A DNA stretch of 64,000 nt from Strongylocentrotus purpuratus (GCF_000002235.5 NW_022145606.1:50923833-50987832), one strand, 5' to 3'; numbered from the stretch's first letter, positions 39,401 through 54,400 are shown. Numbers and translations are program-made. The notes: generated from the letters alone by a model not told the origin.

Positions 39401-42400
39401 GTTACTGTATCGCATTTTATCCATATGAATGAAACATCTCTTAACTGTAGTGATACCAGAAGGCACTATTATTCCACGGTCATACCAAGAAATGGATGAG
39501 TTAATGGATGAAATATGTGGAAACAGGACATGTTGCACAGTATCGTCCTTTTCATTGCTATCTTGAAAATATTCACTCTGATTGAGATCAATGAGTAAGT
39601 GGGCTTACCAGTATACTGAGTTGTGTGGTCTCTGTATGGCCCTGTCCTGGAGTTCTTATCTGAAGGTCCGTTCATCCTCTGAAAGTCGATATCATCCAGG
39701 CTATCCTCACTCCAGTCACACGTATCATCCTCAAAATCACAATTATCATAATCCTCTGAAAAATGATGAATACAAATAATAATGGTAATAATACGCCTAT
39801 TTTGAATGACACCTATCCCATTATAACTTCTCTATGTGCTCTGAAAGCACTTTGGCTATTATTACCCCTGCTTTAGCTCCAGCAACTGTACCATTCAGTG
39901 CATTCAAGGAATGCATACTACCATGTACTTACTTACTATACGTGGGTTGAATAGACAATGTATAATTTTCAGAGGTAATGATGCTATTGTATCATTCTCA
40001 AAAATAATTAATCATAATCTTCTGAAAAAGAAAGATAGGCAGAAAGTACTATTCCCTAAAAGAATATTTCGCTTCAGACTCCAATGTAATGAAGAATATT
40101 TTTGTTTTTATCCCTTCACTAACTTAAGTAATTTGTTAAACCACAGTATGTTCATATCAGCATTAGATAACTCACTGCAAGTGAAAATAATAAAAATTGT
40201 CACATGTTTAATCAGATGAACAGCCTTTGGAAAATCCATAAACAAAAAATTTCAATGAGTGATATAGCAAATTTATATAACCCAGGTATTACTTAAAGCG
40301 CAATGCATTCATAGCAGCAGTGGACATGTAAATGTAACTATCACCTAAAAATGTATAATGGTTCCTATATTAGTAGAAGTATGTTTGATTATTACGTGAA
40401 CAAGAAATATTTCCAGAGGCACATTGTAGGTTTTTATCTCACATTTTTCAATATTTCAATCACAGTGTGTTTATATCAGCAGAAGATACCTAACTGTACT
40501 GAGATTATCAGCTGAAAAATAACATAGGGTTGCTCTTTTAGGGCAATGATTGTTCACATGAATAGTTATTGGCCAATCCATAAACAAGAAATTTTCAATG
40601 AGATAGCAAATTTATATAACCTGAGTAATACTTAACTCTTAACCTGCCACCCATACAATGCACCCAGCGCCACAGTGCTAATCCCTATTGTGCCAGCCAC
40701 AAATCTCCTGTGTGCCAAGTTAATTTTAAGGTTGATTCAAGCGCGTGTTATTTAAATCTTTACAAAAAACAAATCGCTAAATTACTCGAGAAAATCCTAT
40801 CTGACTATTGTATACAAAAACGCGTAATCCAAAGCCGATAATCTGATGCACAGATGGTACTTTCAATAGCGATGCAAAAGTACTCCGCACGGTGCAATGG
40901 GCATGAACAATGACTGTTTTTACATATGCGCCCTTGCGTGCACAAAGCAGAGTATCGGTGGCTCGCTAGCATGAACGTGGCATTCAATCGATAGCGCGTT
41001 CGCGTGCACAAAGCACTATAACAATAGCGCGCTAGCAGTCTCATGGCAGGATATGAGTTAAAGGGATCGTTTAACAATATTAAATCTGAAATGCACGGTC
41101 CTATGATATAGTGTTAAACTGAAGACCTAAATAAATTGCGCTTCAACATGATCAAGAAGTGCCTCAGAAAAGTAAAAACCTTTGAGTAACCGGTTTTACC
41201 ATACTTGTTTTCAACGACAAAAATACACGGTGGCGACGGGTGATTCGCCCCCTAAACCTCTAAAAATCAAGATGAGGGCGAAAAAAAATCAATATATATT
41301 GAAAAATTGCCCCCGCCATTAATTGATATTCCCTAGGAATTAATAAATCAATTTATTGATGTGTCTGAGTGAAATCTCCGTTCCAACTACCAACTCGAAA
41401 ACTAGAAACTTCCATCAACATTTTAAAAGTTTTGTGATTGCAGCGGATCGGCGGTTGTACCTAGCTAGATCTACAGCAGTATCCGCCTAAGCTCCCGGCT
41501 GCCCAGGCCGCCAAAAACGGAGTACATAGTAGTTTTGTGAAGACAATACATACGCAGTTCGCACACATACACAATACACTAAAGCATTATTTAAATCACA
41601 GTGTACTCATATCAGCAGTACATAACTTACGGCATATATTCACAGCTTCATCAGACGAGTCACCACAGTCATCAGTGAAGTCACAGAGTCGTCTTGTTGT
41701 GATGCAGGCATCATTATCACATCGGAACTCATCACTCTCACAATCCTGAGTTTGAGGAACTGTACACAGATTCCATTGCATGAGATATCAAATCAATTTC
41801 AATCAATATCATGTAGATGAAAAAAGATTATCTATTACATACTACTTGGAATAATATACCACAGTACATAAAAACATTAAATATTTGTTAAACTCTTTAA
41901 AACCTAAGTTTAAAGAGTATTTATTGCTAAATGTCTTAGATATAAAGACAAATTTGAATATGGTTATAAATTAAAAATTCCCTGCACTAATTTTTTTTCA
42001 TTTTAGTCAGATCATGTCTACAAGTGGTACCAAACTTTTTTACCATCTCACCACATTCAAACTCATCTTTCATTTTTTAATATTGGCTTGTTATGATATA
42101 ACATTAAAAACCTGGAAAAAAAATTATACTTTCCATTTACTTCCATCTGCCTCACGAAGGCAACAGATTTTAGAGAAAATTAATGTCAAGGTTTTGTTAT
42201 CACAATAGGAAGATACTAGGCTCAATGCTATCAGTATTGACCCTATATGCATTATTTGTATTCCATCTCCTGGGTAAGGGGAGGCATGCCAGCAAGATGC
42301 CTTACCTGGTAGTGCGCATGATTCCATCCTGATGTCATCAATGGCTATATCACCAAGAACTTCAAATGTTCGGACGGACTGGAACTTGACCTGTTCAGAG

Positions 42401-45400
42401 AAAAAGGAAATATATCATGGATCTTTGACTGCTTGTAGTCGAAACTGATGCCTCAGCCCTCAGAGCGATTTTACAAACCAAAACAGAATCAAATTTTTCT
42501 TAATTCAAGTTAGATTGTATTCAGGTTCTCAGAATATCTAACTTACTATATTTTTATCTCATGCAATTAAAAGGATTTGAGAATCCCATTTAGCTCTTCA
42601 TATTCAAGTCATTCCTAAAGTCATGCCTAACTTTACGCACAACTTTATGAAACACACCCAGTCTCTTACATTCATATCTTAATAATAGCTTTGGAAGTAT
42701 TACTGATCTTACATTGAATCCGCATGACTTTACGAATGAATTGAATATGAAGAGCTAATATTCAAGTCATTCGTAAAGTCATGCATAACTTTACGCACAA
42801 CTTTATGAAACACCCCCAGTCTCTTACATGCATATCTAACTACATAGCTTTGGAAGTATTACTGATCTTACATTGAATCCACCAGGGATTCTTCCAATCC
42901 CAGCGATTCCTTCATGCCAGTAGTCTCCCTGGTCTCCAGTCTTAAACCATGGTATCATCAGGAAGGTTTCCTCCTGGATGTAGAGCTGTAGTGAGCCTAT
43001 GTCCTCTCCATACATGTGAAACCAGAAGCGGATCTCACAGGTTGCTGCGGCATTGTTGTGCATGCGGGATGAGAACACTGCATAGGCTGTGCCTGAGCTG
43101 GGCGTGGTTCCTACGTACATGTACCAACCTAGGATGTAGAGGAACGATAAGAGAGTGTACATTCAGAAATGGAATGCTCCCCAAGGAGCGTAAAATGTGC
43201 ATACATTGTGTTGCGGATAAGCCTGAATCAGATGACCAGGGTAATAATATGTGCTGCGCCTAGAGACAAAGTATTAGGCGCATTATAAATGTGAGCTTTT
43301 ATTATTATTATTATTCACTGTCAAACCTGTCTTAGCGGACACCTCTATATACACGTGTTGAAGAACCTGTCTATAAAGGACACCTGTCTACAGTGACCAC
43401 GTTTGGTGTTTCCCTTGGGTGGTCTAAATAGACAGGTCTGGGCCCCGTCTTACAAAGAGCTATGATTGATCCAAATCAATCGTAAGTCCTCCAATCAATC
43501 GCAAGTATGCAATCTCCTATCTCTTACGTACATACTTGCGATTGATACCAATTGCAAAGTGCAGATTGATATCAACTCTTTGTAAGATGGGGGCCTGATT
43601 GTACCAACCTCAGGATGTACACAAAAGACATAGTGAATGATAGGAGGGGTACATGTTCCTTAACCTACTGACAACTGAATCCTCTCATTCAAATTAAAGT
43701 CAAGTGTAGTAAGTCTGGTGTAAATTAACACAAATGGTGTAACACTCAGTGTGATGTAATCATAAGCAGTTTTGTGTGTTCGAATCTGATTTGCAATTGT
43801 AATTCAAATTAACACCTTAGGTGTAACACACAATACAGTGTTAACATATTTACCTGCAGCGCTCAAGGTAGTGTGGTCATAAGCAGGTCCGGTGTTAGAG
43901 TCCGGTGTAGCCCCTTGGTGTCTAATCCATTTATAAGCACTGGATCCAGCGTTCCACCATCGGCATGTGTCTTGTTCAAATGTGCATGCCGATCCTGTGT
44001 AGCAATATATAGTAAAGAAGAACATCACATTTGTTTTATATACATATATGACGCTGTTTAAAATATGAAAATTCTCATAAACTATTGCTTTTCGTGGAGG
44101 TCCATTTCCATGTTTATATTGTGCGATCACAAAAATATCCATGTCATGTTTCAAGATATACTTGTTGACAAATTGTCATACCAGGGGGTGTTTCACAAAG
44201 ATCTCAAGTCGAACTTAACTCTAAGTTGAATTTAAACATTATTTGTAGACTAAAAATAAAAGATCTTCAAAAGCAAAAATTGAAGTATTTTAGACTTTTC
44301 ATAAACTCCACATCAAGAACATGAAATCTCCTTGATAACAGAAAATATGATTGATTTGAATCATCATTTTATGCCTTTTAAAATAACTTTTGCAAAATAT
44401 TTTCAAAGATGCTAACGGCTTTCCATAGTTGTTAAGTCCAACTTGGAGTTAAGTTCGACTATATCACCAGAACATACAAGCCCACTGAGAACTGAAACAA
44501 AAGAAATGAAACAAACTTAAACCGTTGAATTCTCCTATTTTTACAGGCTTAATAAACAGACATCCAGTTCCCATAAGCAATTGGTTCCTCGGTTGATGCT
44601 GATTTCTCTAATCCTCATAGGCTTAATACAGAGATCATCTGGTTCATGTAGGCAACGTGTTCACATGTTGAATACCAAATGTCTTGTTCCCATAGGCTTA
44701 ATACAAGGATCACCTGGTTCATGTAGGCAACGTGTTAACATGTTAAATACCGCTTGTCTTGTTCCCATAGGCTTAATACAAGGATCACATGGTTCATGTA
44801 GGCAACGTATTAACATGTTGAATACTGAATGTCTTGTTCCCATAGGCTTAATACAGGGATCACCTGGTTCATGTAGGCAACGTGTTAACATGTTGAATAC
44901 TGAATGTCTTGTTCCCATAGGCTTAATACAGGGATCACCTGGTTCATGTAGGCAACGTGTTAACATGTTGAATACTGAATGTCTTGTTCCCATAGGCTTA
45001 ATACAGGGATCACATGGTTCATGTAGGCAACGTGTTAACATGTTGAATACTGAATGTCTTGTTCCCATAGGCTTAATACAGGGATCACCTGGTTCATGTA
45101 GGCAACGTATTAACATGTTGAATACCGAATGTCTTGTTCCCATAGGCTTAATACAGGGATCACCTGGTTCATGTAGGCAACGTGTTAACATGTTGAATAC
45201 TGAATGTCTTGTTCCCATAGGCTTAATACAGGGATCACCTGGTTCATGTAGGCAACGTATTAACATGTTGAATACCGAATGTCTTGTTCCCATAGGCTTA
45301 ATACAGGGATCACCTGGTTCATGTAGGCAACGTATTAACATGTTGAATACCGAATGTCTTGTTCCCATAGGCTTAATACAGGGATCACCTGGTTCAAGTA

Positions 45401-48400
45401 GGCAACGTGTTAACATGTTGAATACTGAATGTCTTGTTCCCATAGGCTTAATACAGGGATCACCTGGTTCATGTAGGCAACGTATTAACATGTTGAATAC
45501 CGAATGTCTTGTTCCCATAGGCTTAATACAGGGATCACCTGGTTCATGTAGGCAACGTATTAACATGTTGAATACCGAATGTCTTGTTCCCATAGGCTTA
45601 ATACAGGGATCACCTGGTTCATGTAGGCAACGTGTTAACATGTTGAATACCGAATGTCTTGTTCCCATAGGCTTAATACAGGGATCACATGGTTCATGTA
45701 GGCAACGTATTAACATGTTGAATACTGAATGTCTTGTTCCCATAGGCTTAATACAGGGATCACCTGGTTCACATAGGCAATGGGTTAACAAATATACTGT
45801 AATGTACATACCGCAGTCAAGCTCATCCATCTGGTTTGGACAATGTGGGGTGAAGTCACAGAACTGTGTGTAAGGTATACAGGTCTCTGCACTGTCTCCA
45901 CACAAGAAATCACAGTCAGATGGAGGGTCTAGGTCAATGGATATAAAATATGGGTTTTATTATACTAATAATAATAATACAAATATTAAAGGTAATACAA
46001 AGTTTTCGGGAAATTTTGAAAATTGGCTGGATAGTGATTCTTTACAATTTTGATATATTTGGATGACCCTGTGGATGTATTATAAGCACTAGAAAATGTA
46101 GCCCCTAAAACACTTCTGCTTTCCAGAAAAATTGAATATCAAAATTTACCGGTGCTCCGGGTAAATGTTGATAAATTTTAAATAGCGCTTACCGCCATAC
46201 AATGTTAGCTGCGAACATGAAAATCTCAGAGTGTGTAGTTGTGGTATGTAATTTCCAAACGGGAATAGCCAATCGGTCGATTTTAGTCAAGAAACATTGT
46301 TTTATGGCTTAATTAATATCTTGACCTTGAGAGGGAGCTATGCAACATAAACAGTTTATTATTTACAATTTCAAAACTTTATACTCGATTTTAACCGCGA
46401 CAACGATCACTGCTTATTGTAGGATCGCATATGCTTCTAATATGTTCATTTGAACCAAATGTATGACTCCATACCAAAACTTTGTATTACCTTTAATAAT
46501 AACATTTAATATGATAATAATAATAGTATAGTATTAATAATATAATACAAGTCAACGCAAAGCGTAGCATCCCCTCACATGGTACAAATGGCCTATATAC
46601 ATCAGAACAAGTTACCTCCATTGGAATAATATATTACTAGGCAAGGAAGTTAACCACATTTTCACATATATAATTAGGTGTTTTTGCACATTTAATGAGC
46701 TATGACCTTTCACCCTTGGCCTACATACCAGTACCATATTATTCTACATACCTGGGCAGTCACCATCATAGAAAGTGATATCATCCAGGGAGATATCACT
46801 TAAGTGCGATGAGCCTACCGTAGCCTGGAACATCACCTGATACGAATAGGCCTTGCTGATGACATCCAATGCAACCTGTGATTCAATAAGGGGAAGAAAC
46901 AGATAGCTTCGGATAGGATGATAAATGGAGGACCTGTAATGTATTGCGCAGCAATTTGCGTGATGTACTACCCTCCCATTTGATGCACAATATACCTAGC
47001 ATACTACATAGCTATAATCTTATCTAGTTGGTACTCAGCAGAATTTAAGTAATCATTTTGGCGATTTCACTTTTGCTCGTGCACTGTTGTCTTGTGCACA
47101 GTTTTTGTGTGGTACCTCAAGGTAATATTAATACTACAACTTGATTCCCATTATTGATTTACCTTGTGGAATAAGCTCCAACAAGAATATCTCTAGACTA
47201 TTGCAAATGTCTACGGTGCTAAATACCAAACCTCACCATATCTTGCCGCCAAGCATCCCCTTTGTTTCCGGCCAACGTCTTCAACGTTGTGACCAGAGTG
47301 GATGTATCAGCTTGTGACTGGACGTCCAGGTTGCCTACGCCTTCACCATTCATATGGTAGTAAAACTCCACACATCGCTTCTCGGTTGCAGTGAAGTCAC
47401 CTGACTTCAAGATGGCCACCTGACCCTGCGTCCTGTCCGATGCTTCTGTATAGATGTACGTACCTGTATGGTATTTTGGCAGTGCAAGAAAAATAACCAT
47501 AGCAATGTTCTTGATATTTGTGGATGATTTAAATCAAATAAATAATAGAAAGTCAATATAAATACAAATAAAATTCTCCTGTAGATGATCATAGAATACT
47601 GTACGAAACGTAAAGTACCAAAGATTTCTTAGCGAAGTTCACTACCATTTATATGCCTCTTATGCCCTTTGAAAGAATTACAAGGCGTAGCCCTGAAACC
47701 TTTGCACCTCACACACACACCGCCTGAATAATTGTTGCCATTGGGGGTAATATGATTTTTTTTCAGTCTGGTGTTGGTCCGACGGGTGACAGATGTACTA
47801 AGATTTACGTGGTTCTTTAAATTCAAGACTCTGGTTTGCCTAACCTCCACGCAGTAAAAAATGATGCCTCCGCAGTAGAGCGATTTCACAAACCAAAACA
47901 AAAGAAATTTTCAAATTCAAGCTTAATTGTAATCCATTTACAGGTTCTCAGAATATTGTGATTATCGTACCAGCTATTTTTCATATACATGTATGACCCT
48001 TTTATCTTTGACCTCAGAACCCTAAAATCTAATCAGTTCATCGGCTCTGCAAGATACATACAAGGTTTAAGTTTGGTAGGAATCCATCTATCGGTTCTTG
48101 TGATAACGCGATCACGAGACATAATACCTCTGGCTACATCGTAACGGAGGCATAAAATTGCACACCCGTGCAATAGTTGATTATCATGTGACCAACAATC
48201 CTCCCCCAAAATGACAAGGATCTACTTAGGTTTTGCATAAAATCTATTATTCTAGTCATGTAGAGTGATTAAAGAGAAGGCTATAAAGAATGACATTACC
48301 GGTAGCATAACATAAGTAGTTAGAAGTAGAATTTATTTTAGTAAAAAATGGTGGGTTACCATAAGCTGTCCCGAAAGTGTGATCGACCCCTGGTCCGGTA

Positions 48401-51400
48401 CCATCAGAGGGTGTCCTTCCCTGGATGCGCTGCCAGTCAAAATCATCAGTCGTCTCCTCGTTCTTCCACGTGCACAGACCGGTCTCAAAGTTACAGTCGC
48501 CAAACGGAGAGCATGGGTAAGTGCTGATAGAAAGATCGTCCAGAGATATGGCAGCATTCTGGGTGAAGTCCATAGTGGAGGCTTGGAATCGAATCTGTAT
48601 AGGGAAGCAATGTGCCATAGAGATGGTATTCTGTATGAACGACTCGTTTTCCTACCATATGGTCATGTGAGGGCATAGGCAATTACTAACACAAATGCTT
48701 TCGTCATCCTACCGGGTCCCCATTTCTATCTTGGGTATTGAGTGGAAAATGTAGATTAATGCCTTGTCAAAGGACATTACTGCCCTGTTGGAGATCGAGC
48801 CATGACCTTTGAATTTCAATTCAAGTGCTAAAACCACTCGACTACGACACTTCTACTGTCTGGGACTGTGGAGAAGAATAGACAAAAGAACACCTTTTGG
48901 TCTGTTTCCTCCTACCGTTCTAGAATCTTTTAACCTCAAGAGGACGATGAAGAAGGAGGAGCAAGAGGAGAAGAAAATTTCTTCATCTTCATCACATGCC
49001 AATCATTCTTATGAGCGATTCCATATATCTCCCATAGCAATGAAGAAGAAAAGAAGAAGAAGAAGATGATGAGGAAGGAGAAGAAGAAGAAGAGGAGAAG
49101 AAAAAGAAGAAGAAGAAAAAGAAGAAGAAAAAAGAAGAAGATGAGTATGAAGAAAAAGAAAAAAAAGATGAGGAAGGAGAAGAAGAAAAGGAGAAGAAAA
49201 AGAAGAAGGGGAGAAGAAAAAGAAGAAGAAAAAGAAAAAGAAAAAAAAGAAGATGTGGAAGGAGAAGAAGAAGAGGAGAAGAAGAAGAAGAAGAAAGAAA
49301 GAAGAAGAAAAAAAGAAGAAGAAAAAAGAAGATGAAGAAAAAAGTGGAAGATGAAGAAGAAGCAGTAAATAAAAGAAGAGCTAGAAAGAAGATGAAGGAG
49401 GACGAGATGACGAGCAAGAGGAGGAGAAGAGTTCATACCTTAAAAAGATCATCGGTATTATTAAGGTTCATCTCCATAACATGCCATTCATCCTCATGAG
49501 CGATTCCATCCATCTCCCATAGCAACGTAGTTTGTCCACTAATCACATGAACTATATAAACCTGTTAAGAATCAGAAAAGCATGGAGAAAAATGATAATA
49601 AAATTGTGTTGTTTCAGACAATGATCATAGTGTAAAGATTGTTTTCAATTTGTGTTAATTAACAATCTGAACAAAAATCATACTATTTATTTAGTTCTTT
49701 CTGACCATATTTTTCTAAAATGATATTTTACCTATAAAAAAAAAAAAAAATATATGTATATTTTTGTTTTACAAGTTATACAAACTTCAGGTGAAAAAAA
49801 GTAGTTTGTTTATTTCATCAAATCAGCCAAACAGATGAATGAAATTTTGAATACTTTCTGTTATTCAATTTATTAAATATACATGTAATGGGATAAGGCC
49901 ATATTTTCAAACTGAATATGTGCAAAGTGGGTGGTGAAAACGTTGTACAGTCGAACCTGCTTTAGTGACCACCTGTCTATGAAGCCCACTTTTCTTGTCT
50001 CCCCTGGGTGGTCTTTATAGACAGGTTTCACTGTATTATTACCTGCAGTTGGCAGATTTGAGAGTTGAACATTGAGTACCAGAATTGGAAACAGTTGCCT
50101 AATGGTGATGTTGGTGGTAGGGGACCGGTTTCCACAATGGCAAGATCCTTGCTTGATGACAGTCCTGTCATGTCCGCAAAGAAGATATGTCCTATGTGCG
50201 GAAAGAGGTAAGAGAATCAAATGTAATAATAATAATAATAATAATAATATTAATGATGATAAAACATTGCTTATTAAGCGCTATCTACTGAAGGCTCTAA
50301 ACACTTCATGTAGCTGACTATTAAAAAGGACTCTATGACAAATTCCTTAGCCATTCACTTGTATTCAATATTTTTCACATGTTTCTTTGGTGTCTCTCAC
50401 TTTTCCTTACGTTACCTTCCTTCTATTTCTTGTGCTTAGAAATACTAGTACGAAGCGCTTTATAAATATAATATATTATTATTATTATTATCATTATTTA
50501 TATACCCCCCGTCCCTATGAAAACAAGAGCCAACAAGAAAGTAACAAATTAGAACTTAATAGAGGCTGATTTTGACCAAGGATGATTGCTGGTGATGGAT
50601 TGAGTCTGTGATGAATATTACATGAGTTATCACTAAAAAAAAATACAAATAAACCTACATATTACAATACAAAAACTATATACATCAATGTGAACAGATA
50701 AAGTTAATCATCACAAGCAATTTTTAATACTGTAATAAATGTGTTTTAAGACAAGTTTGTACGAGAGGATGTTTCTTTGGCTTACCATACTCAGTACGAT
50801 AGGTGTTGTCTATGGCAGGCGCAACAGATTCTGAATTAGCCTGGATGACCTCCCAATCAAACTGATCCAGTTGGGTCTGACTCAGGTAGCATGCTCCATT
50901 CTCAAAATCACACATACCTAAGGGAGAGAAAGTGAAACGGAAGGGGACATGATAGTGTGTTGGCCTGGCAGGCAAATACATGTACAGTCAAACCTGTCTA
51001 TGAAGATCACGCAAGGGAGACAATAAAAGGGGTCTTTATAGGCAGGTGGTCTTTAAGTGTACAGTCAAACCTGTCTATAAAGACCATCCAAGGGAGACAA
51101 GAAAAGTGGTCTTTGTAGGCAGGTGGTCTTGATGTACAGATTCCTGTAGTACATTTTCAATGAGAAACCATTTTTAAGGGAAACAAAAAATGTGGTCTTT
51201 GTACACAGGTGGTCTTTCTACACAGGGGGTTGTTAAAGCAGGTTTGACTGTATTTGCAAGGGGACACACATAAAAATGGCTTGCACATGTCACATTACAT
51301 CACAGAATTACATTTTAATGAATATACATTCAATGCTACTGTAATATATTGAGAATCACGTTTCTTCTAAGAATAAATGATGTCTGTTCATTTGCATAAT

Positions 51401-54400
51401 CAATATATTGATAATGTGAAAGAATGCAGACAAAATTAGAAATTACTTTTTCCTGTATAGTACATTGTTGTTAATTTACACTTGTATGCACCTGTCATTT
51501 AAAAATAAATCATACCAATCATCATCTTTTGTTACAATCTTCTGTATCTTCTCTTTTACACTGGGGAGGTTGTCTGTTGAATTGGTAGGGAGAGGAATCT
51601 AAGCCCAGGCCATATCAATATATCGCCCATGTGATCACATACATGTACATACATAATACAAAATCCACCCCCAATATAAAATTCAACCAACACTTTTTCT
51701 TCAACCATTGATTTTATAGATATTTTTCTGGTTCAGTCAATAGTTAATAGCCAAAATGATTTGTGCACCGCTGGCTTCCTCAGCCTTGAGATAATTGCTC
51801 TGTAGAAAACCAGACTGGTAAATTTGAGGCCCAGGAAATGAAATATGTAATTTCTCATTTAAGACTTACTTGGTGTGGGGCAGGTACCAGGATGAAATGA
51901 GATATCATCTAAAGCAATATCACCCATTGTGTTGGGTCCATGGACTCCTTCAAAGATTACCTGAAACATAAATACAAAATGAGATATCAGTCATGCAATG
52001 TATTAAAAACTGCATGAATTAAAAGCCCCTCTTAAGTGATGGGAGCCCCAAATTCACCAAAAATTTGATGGCAAAATTCACTTTAATTGTATCATAATAA
52101 GAAAGAGGATGTCATCTTAGACACACTTGTGCAAAGAGTTCCCCCCCTAAAAATGTGTTTAAGTACACAATTTGGGTTTTCTGTTGTATATAGAAAACCT
52201 AAATTGTGTATTCTTTCATCAATATTCAACTTAAAACATATTTTTCAAAAATCCTTGCAGTAAAGTGTCTTCAATGACATCCTCTTTCAGATTATGATAC
52301 GGTTTAAGTGAAAATTTGCCATCAAATTTGTGGGGCTTCCAACACCTGAGAGGGGCATGAAAATGTAATTGTATTGATTGCTGTAAATCAGATCACAAGA
52401 GGGCTTTCATGGTGGAAAACCATACTATTGTGGCGTAACCGGGCTCTGCCGGGGTAGCGTTCTGCCTTGCAGTCTCTCAAAACTCGGTCCATGCTGTCGA
52501 CAATCATTCATCAACTATCTCTCAGTGGGCTCTCACAAAGTATATCGTGTAAGAATAACGTGGACTAGCTCTCATTTTCATCACTCCCGCAATCACTGAA
52601 TGTCTGACAGGAACTCAAGAAACAACACTTGCACTGTATCTGCAGTTCAAGTAACTTTACTCATTCCTGGTAACGGACCTGTCGCAACGACAGCTCAACG
52701 CTGACTCACAGATAACAACTATATAGAACCTGTCCCAACAACAGCTCAACGCTGACTGACTGACATCTCACGCTGTACATGTATATATCTCACAATTATC
52801 TATAACGCCCTCTACGTCTTACTAAATTACTGGGCTAGTTATGTTACACTATGTATGACACCCCAAACCCTCTCTCTATCTCGTCAGCCATGAGCCTAAC
52901 AACAATGATCTCACCATGTAAGTCCCTGTATCAGTAAAGTGAAGGTGAACCTGGTTCCATTGAGGTCCTCTGGGCTCTGTCTCAGTCCACACAGCCACCT
53001 CTACCTCCCCTATCTTCTCATAGACTGTGAGGGCGCCGAGGTGCTGTCCATACATCTGGAACCAGAATTCCATGCAGTATCCGGTGTCATCCACGTTCTT
53101 CAAGAGTTCAGAGTTCAATCGGGCGACATCATCAGGACTTCCATTGGAAGTTTCAATGTAGATGTAATAACCTGAAAAGATTTATAAATATCATTATTAT
53201 TTTCATCAGTTTCATTATTAGCATTATCAGTAGTAGTAGTAGCAGTATCATTATTATTAATATTATTATCATCATTATCATTATTACTATCATTATTGTC
53301 ATTATTATTATTATTTTTTATTGCAACCAAAATTGCAACCGTTTTTCCCATGTTTAAAGCCCCCCTAAAGTGTTGGGGCCCAAAAAATTGAATGGCAAAA
53401 TTTCACATAAGTTGCATCATAATGTGAAAGAGGATGTCATTTAAGTCACATTTCTGCAAGGATTTTCAAAACAAATGTGTCTGAAGTTGAATATTGATGA
53501 AAGGATACAAATTTAGGTTTCGATCTGCATACAACAAAAATCCCAAATAATGTATCCTTCTATCAATATTTGGCTTCAACAACATTTTTTGGGTGGAAAA
53601 TCTTTGCAGAAGTGTCTTAAAATGACATCCTCTATTGTGAAATTTTGCCATCAAATTTGTTGTGCTCCCAACACTTTAGAGTGGCTTTAATCTGCATGTC
53701 TCTATCGTACACACCTGTTTGGTCTCCTTTGGTATGGTCTGAGGCGGGTCCTGTTCCTGCACTATCGGTCTCTCCTGAGGCCCAGATCCAGTCAAAGTCA
53801 TTGCTGCTATCTTGAGTCCAGGTGCAGAGACCAGCTTCAAAGTCACAGTCGTGAGAATCAGGCGCTGAGGGGATAGAAACGACCAATACATGACCAATAC
53901 AAGGAACAATATTAATAAAGAATATCAAATTCAAGGGCCCCGTTGCAATAAAATTACCATTGATGAGGAGGCGCGATAGCTCAGTCGGTAGAGCAGTGGT
54001 CTCATAATCCGGTGACCCGGGTTCGAAACCAAGGCGATGCGCTAGTGCCCTTTGGTAAGGCATTAATCCTCATTACCAGGTCCATCAGAGAGAAACTAAT
54101 TTAGCTGTCGGCCGTCTGGTTGCTTACTTACAAGCATTAATGCTTTCTTAGTAATCAGGTAAAATGACCACCACCACCACACAGAATATCGTGGAGATGG
54201 TAACTTTGCCATCAATGGGAACTACCATCAGTGTGATGGTAACAAGGCTCAACAGCCAATCAAAATCAAGGTTTCCATGGTACTTACCATTGATGGCAAA
54301 GTTACCATCAATGGTAAGTTTTGTGCAACAGGGCAAAGGTGTAGATATCAACTTTAAAATCACAATCGTGAGAATCGGGTGCTGATAGTATATAAACGAC

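Noticed and set aside
44581-45873. 430-codon open frame on the plus strand
   Set aside because: It is the other strand of the 75-bp minisatellite. A repeat with a unit divisible by three and no stop stays open by construction; there is no start context, domain or continuation outside the array.
48936-49436. Phe/Ser-rich and Lys/Glu-rich frames
   Set aside because: GAA/GAG purine tract. The only protein-derived part is the exon 15 fragment at 48966-49045.
53972-54045. tRNA gene (Met-like)
   Set aside because: The A and B boxes and the CAT loop are good, but the acceptor stem does not close and a SINE body follows that recurs elsewhere.
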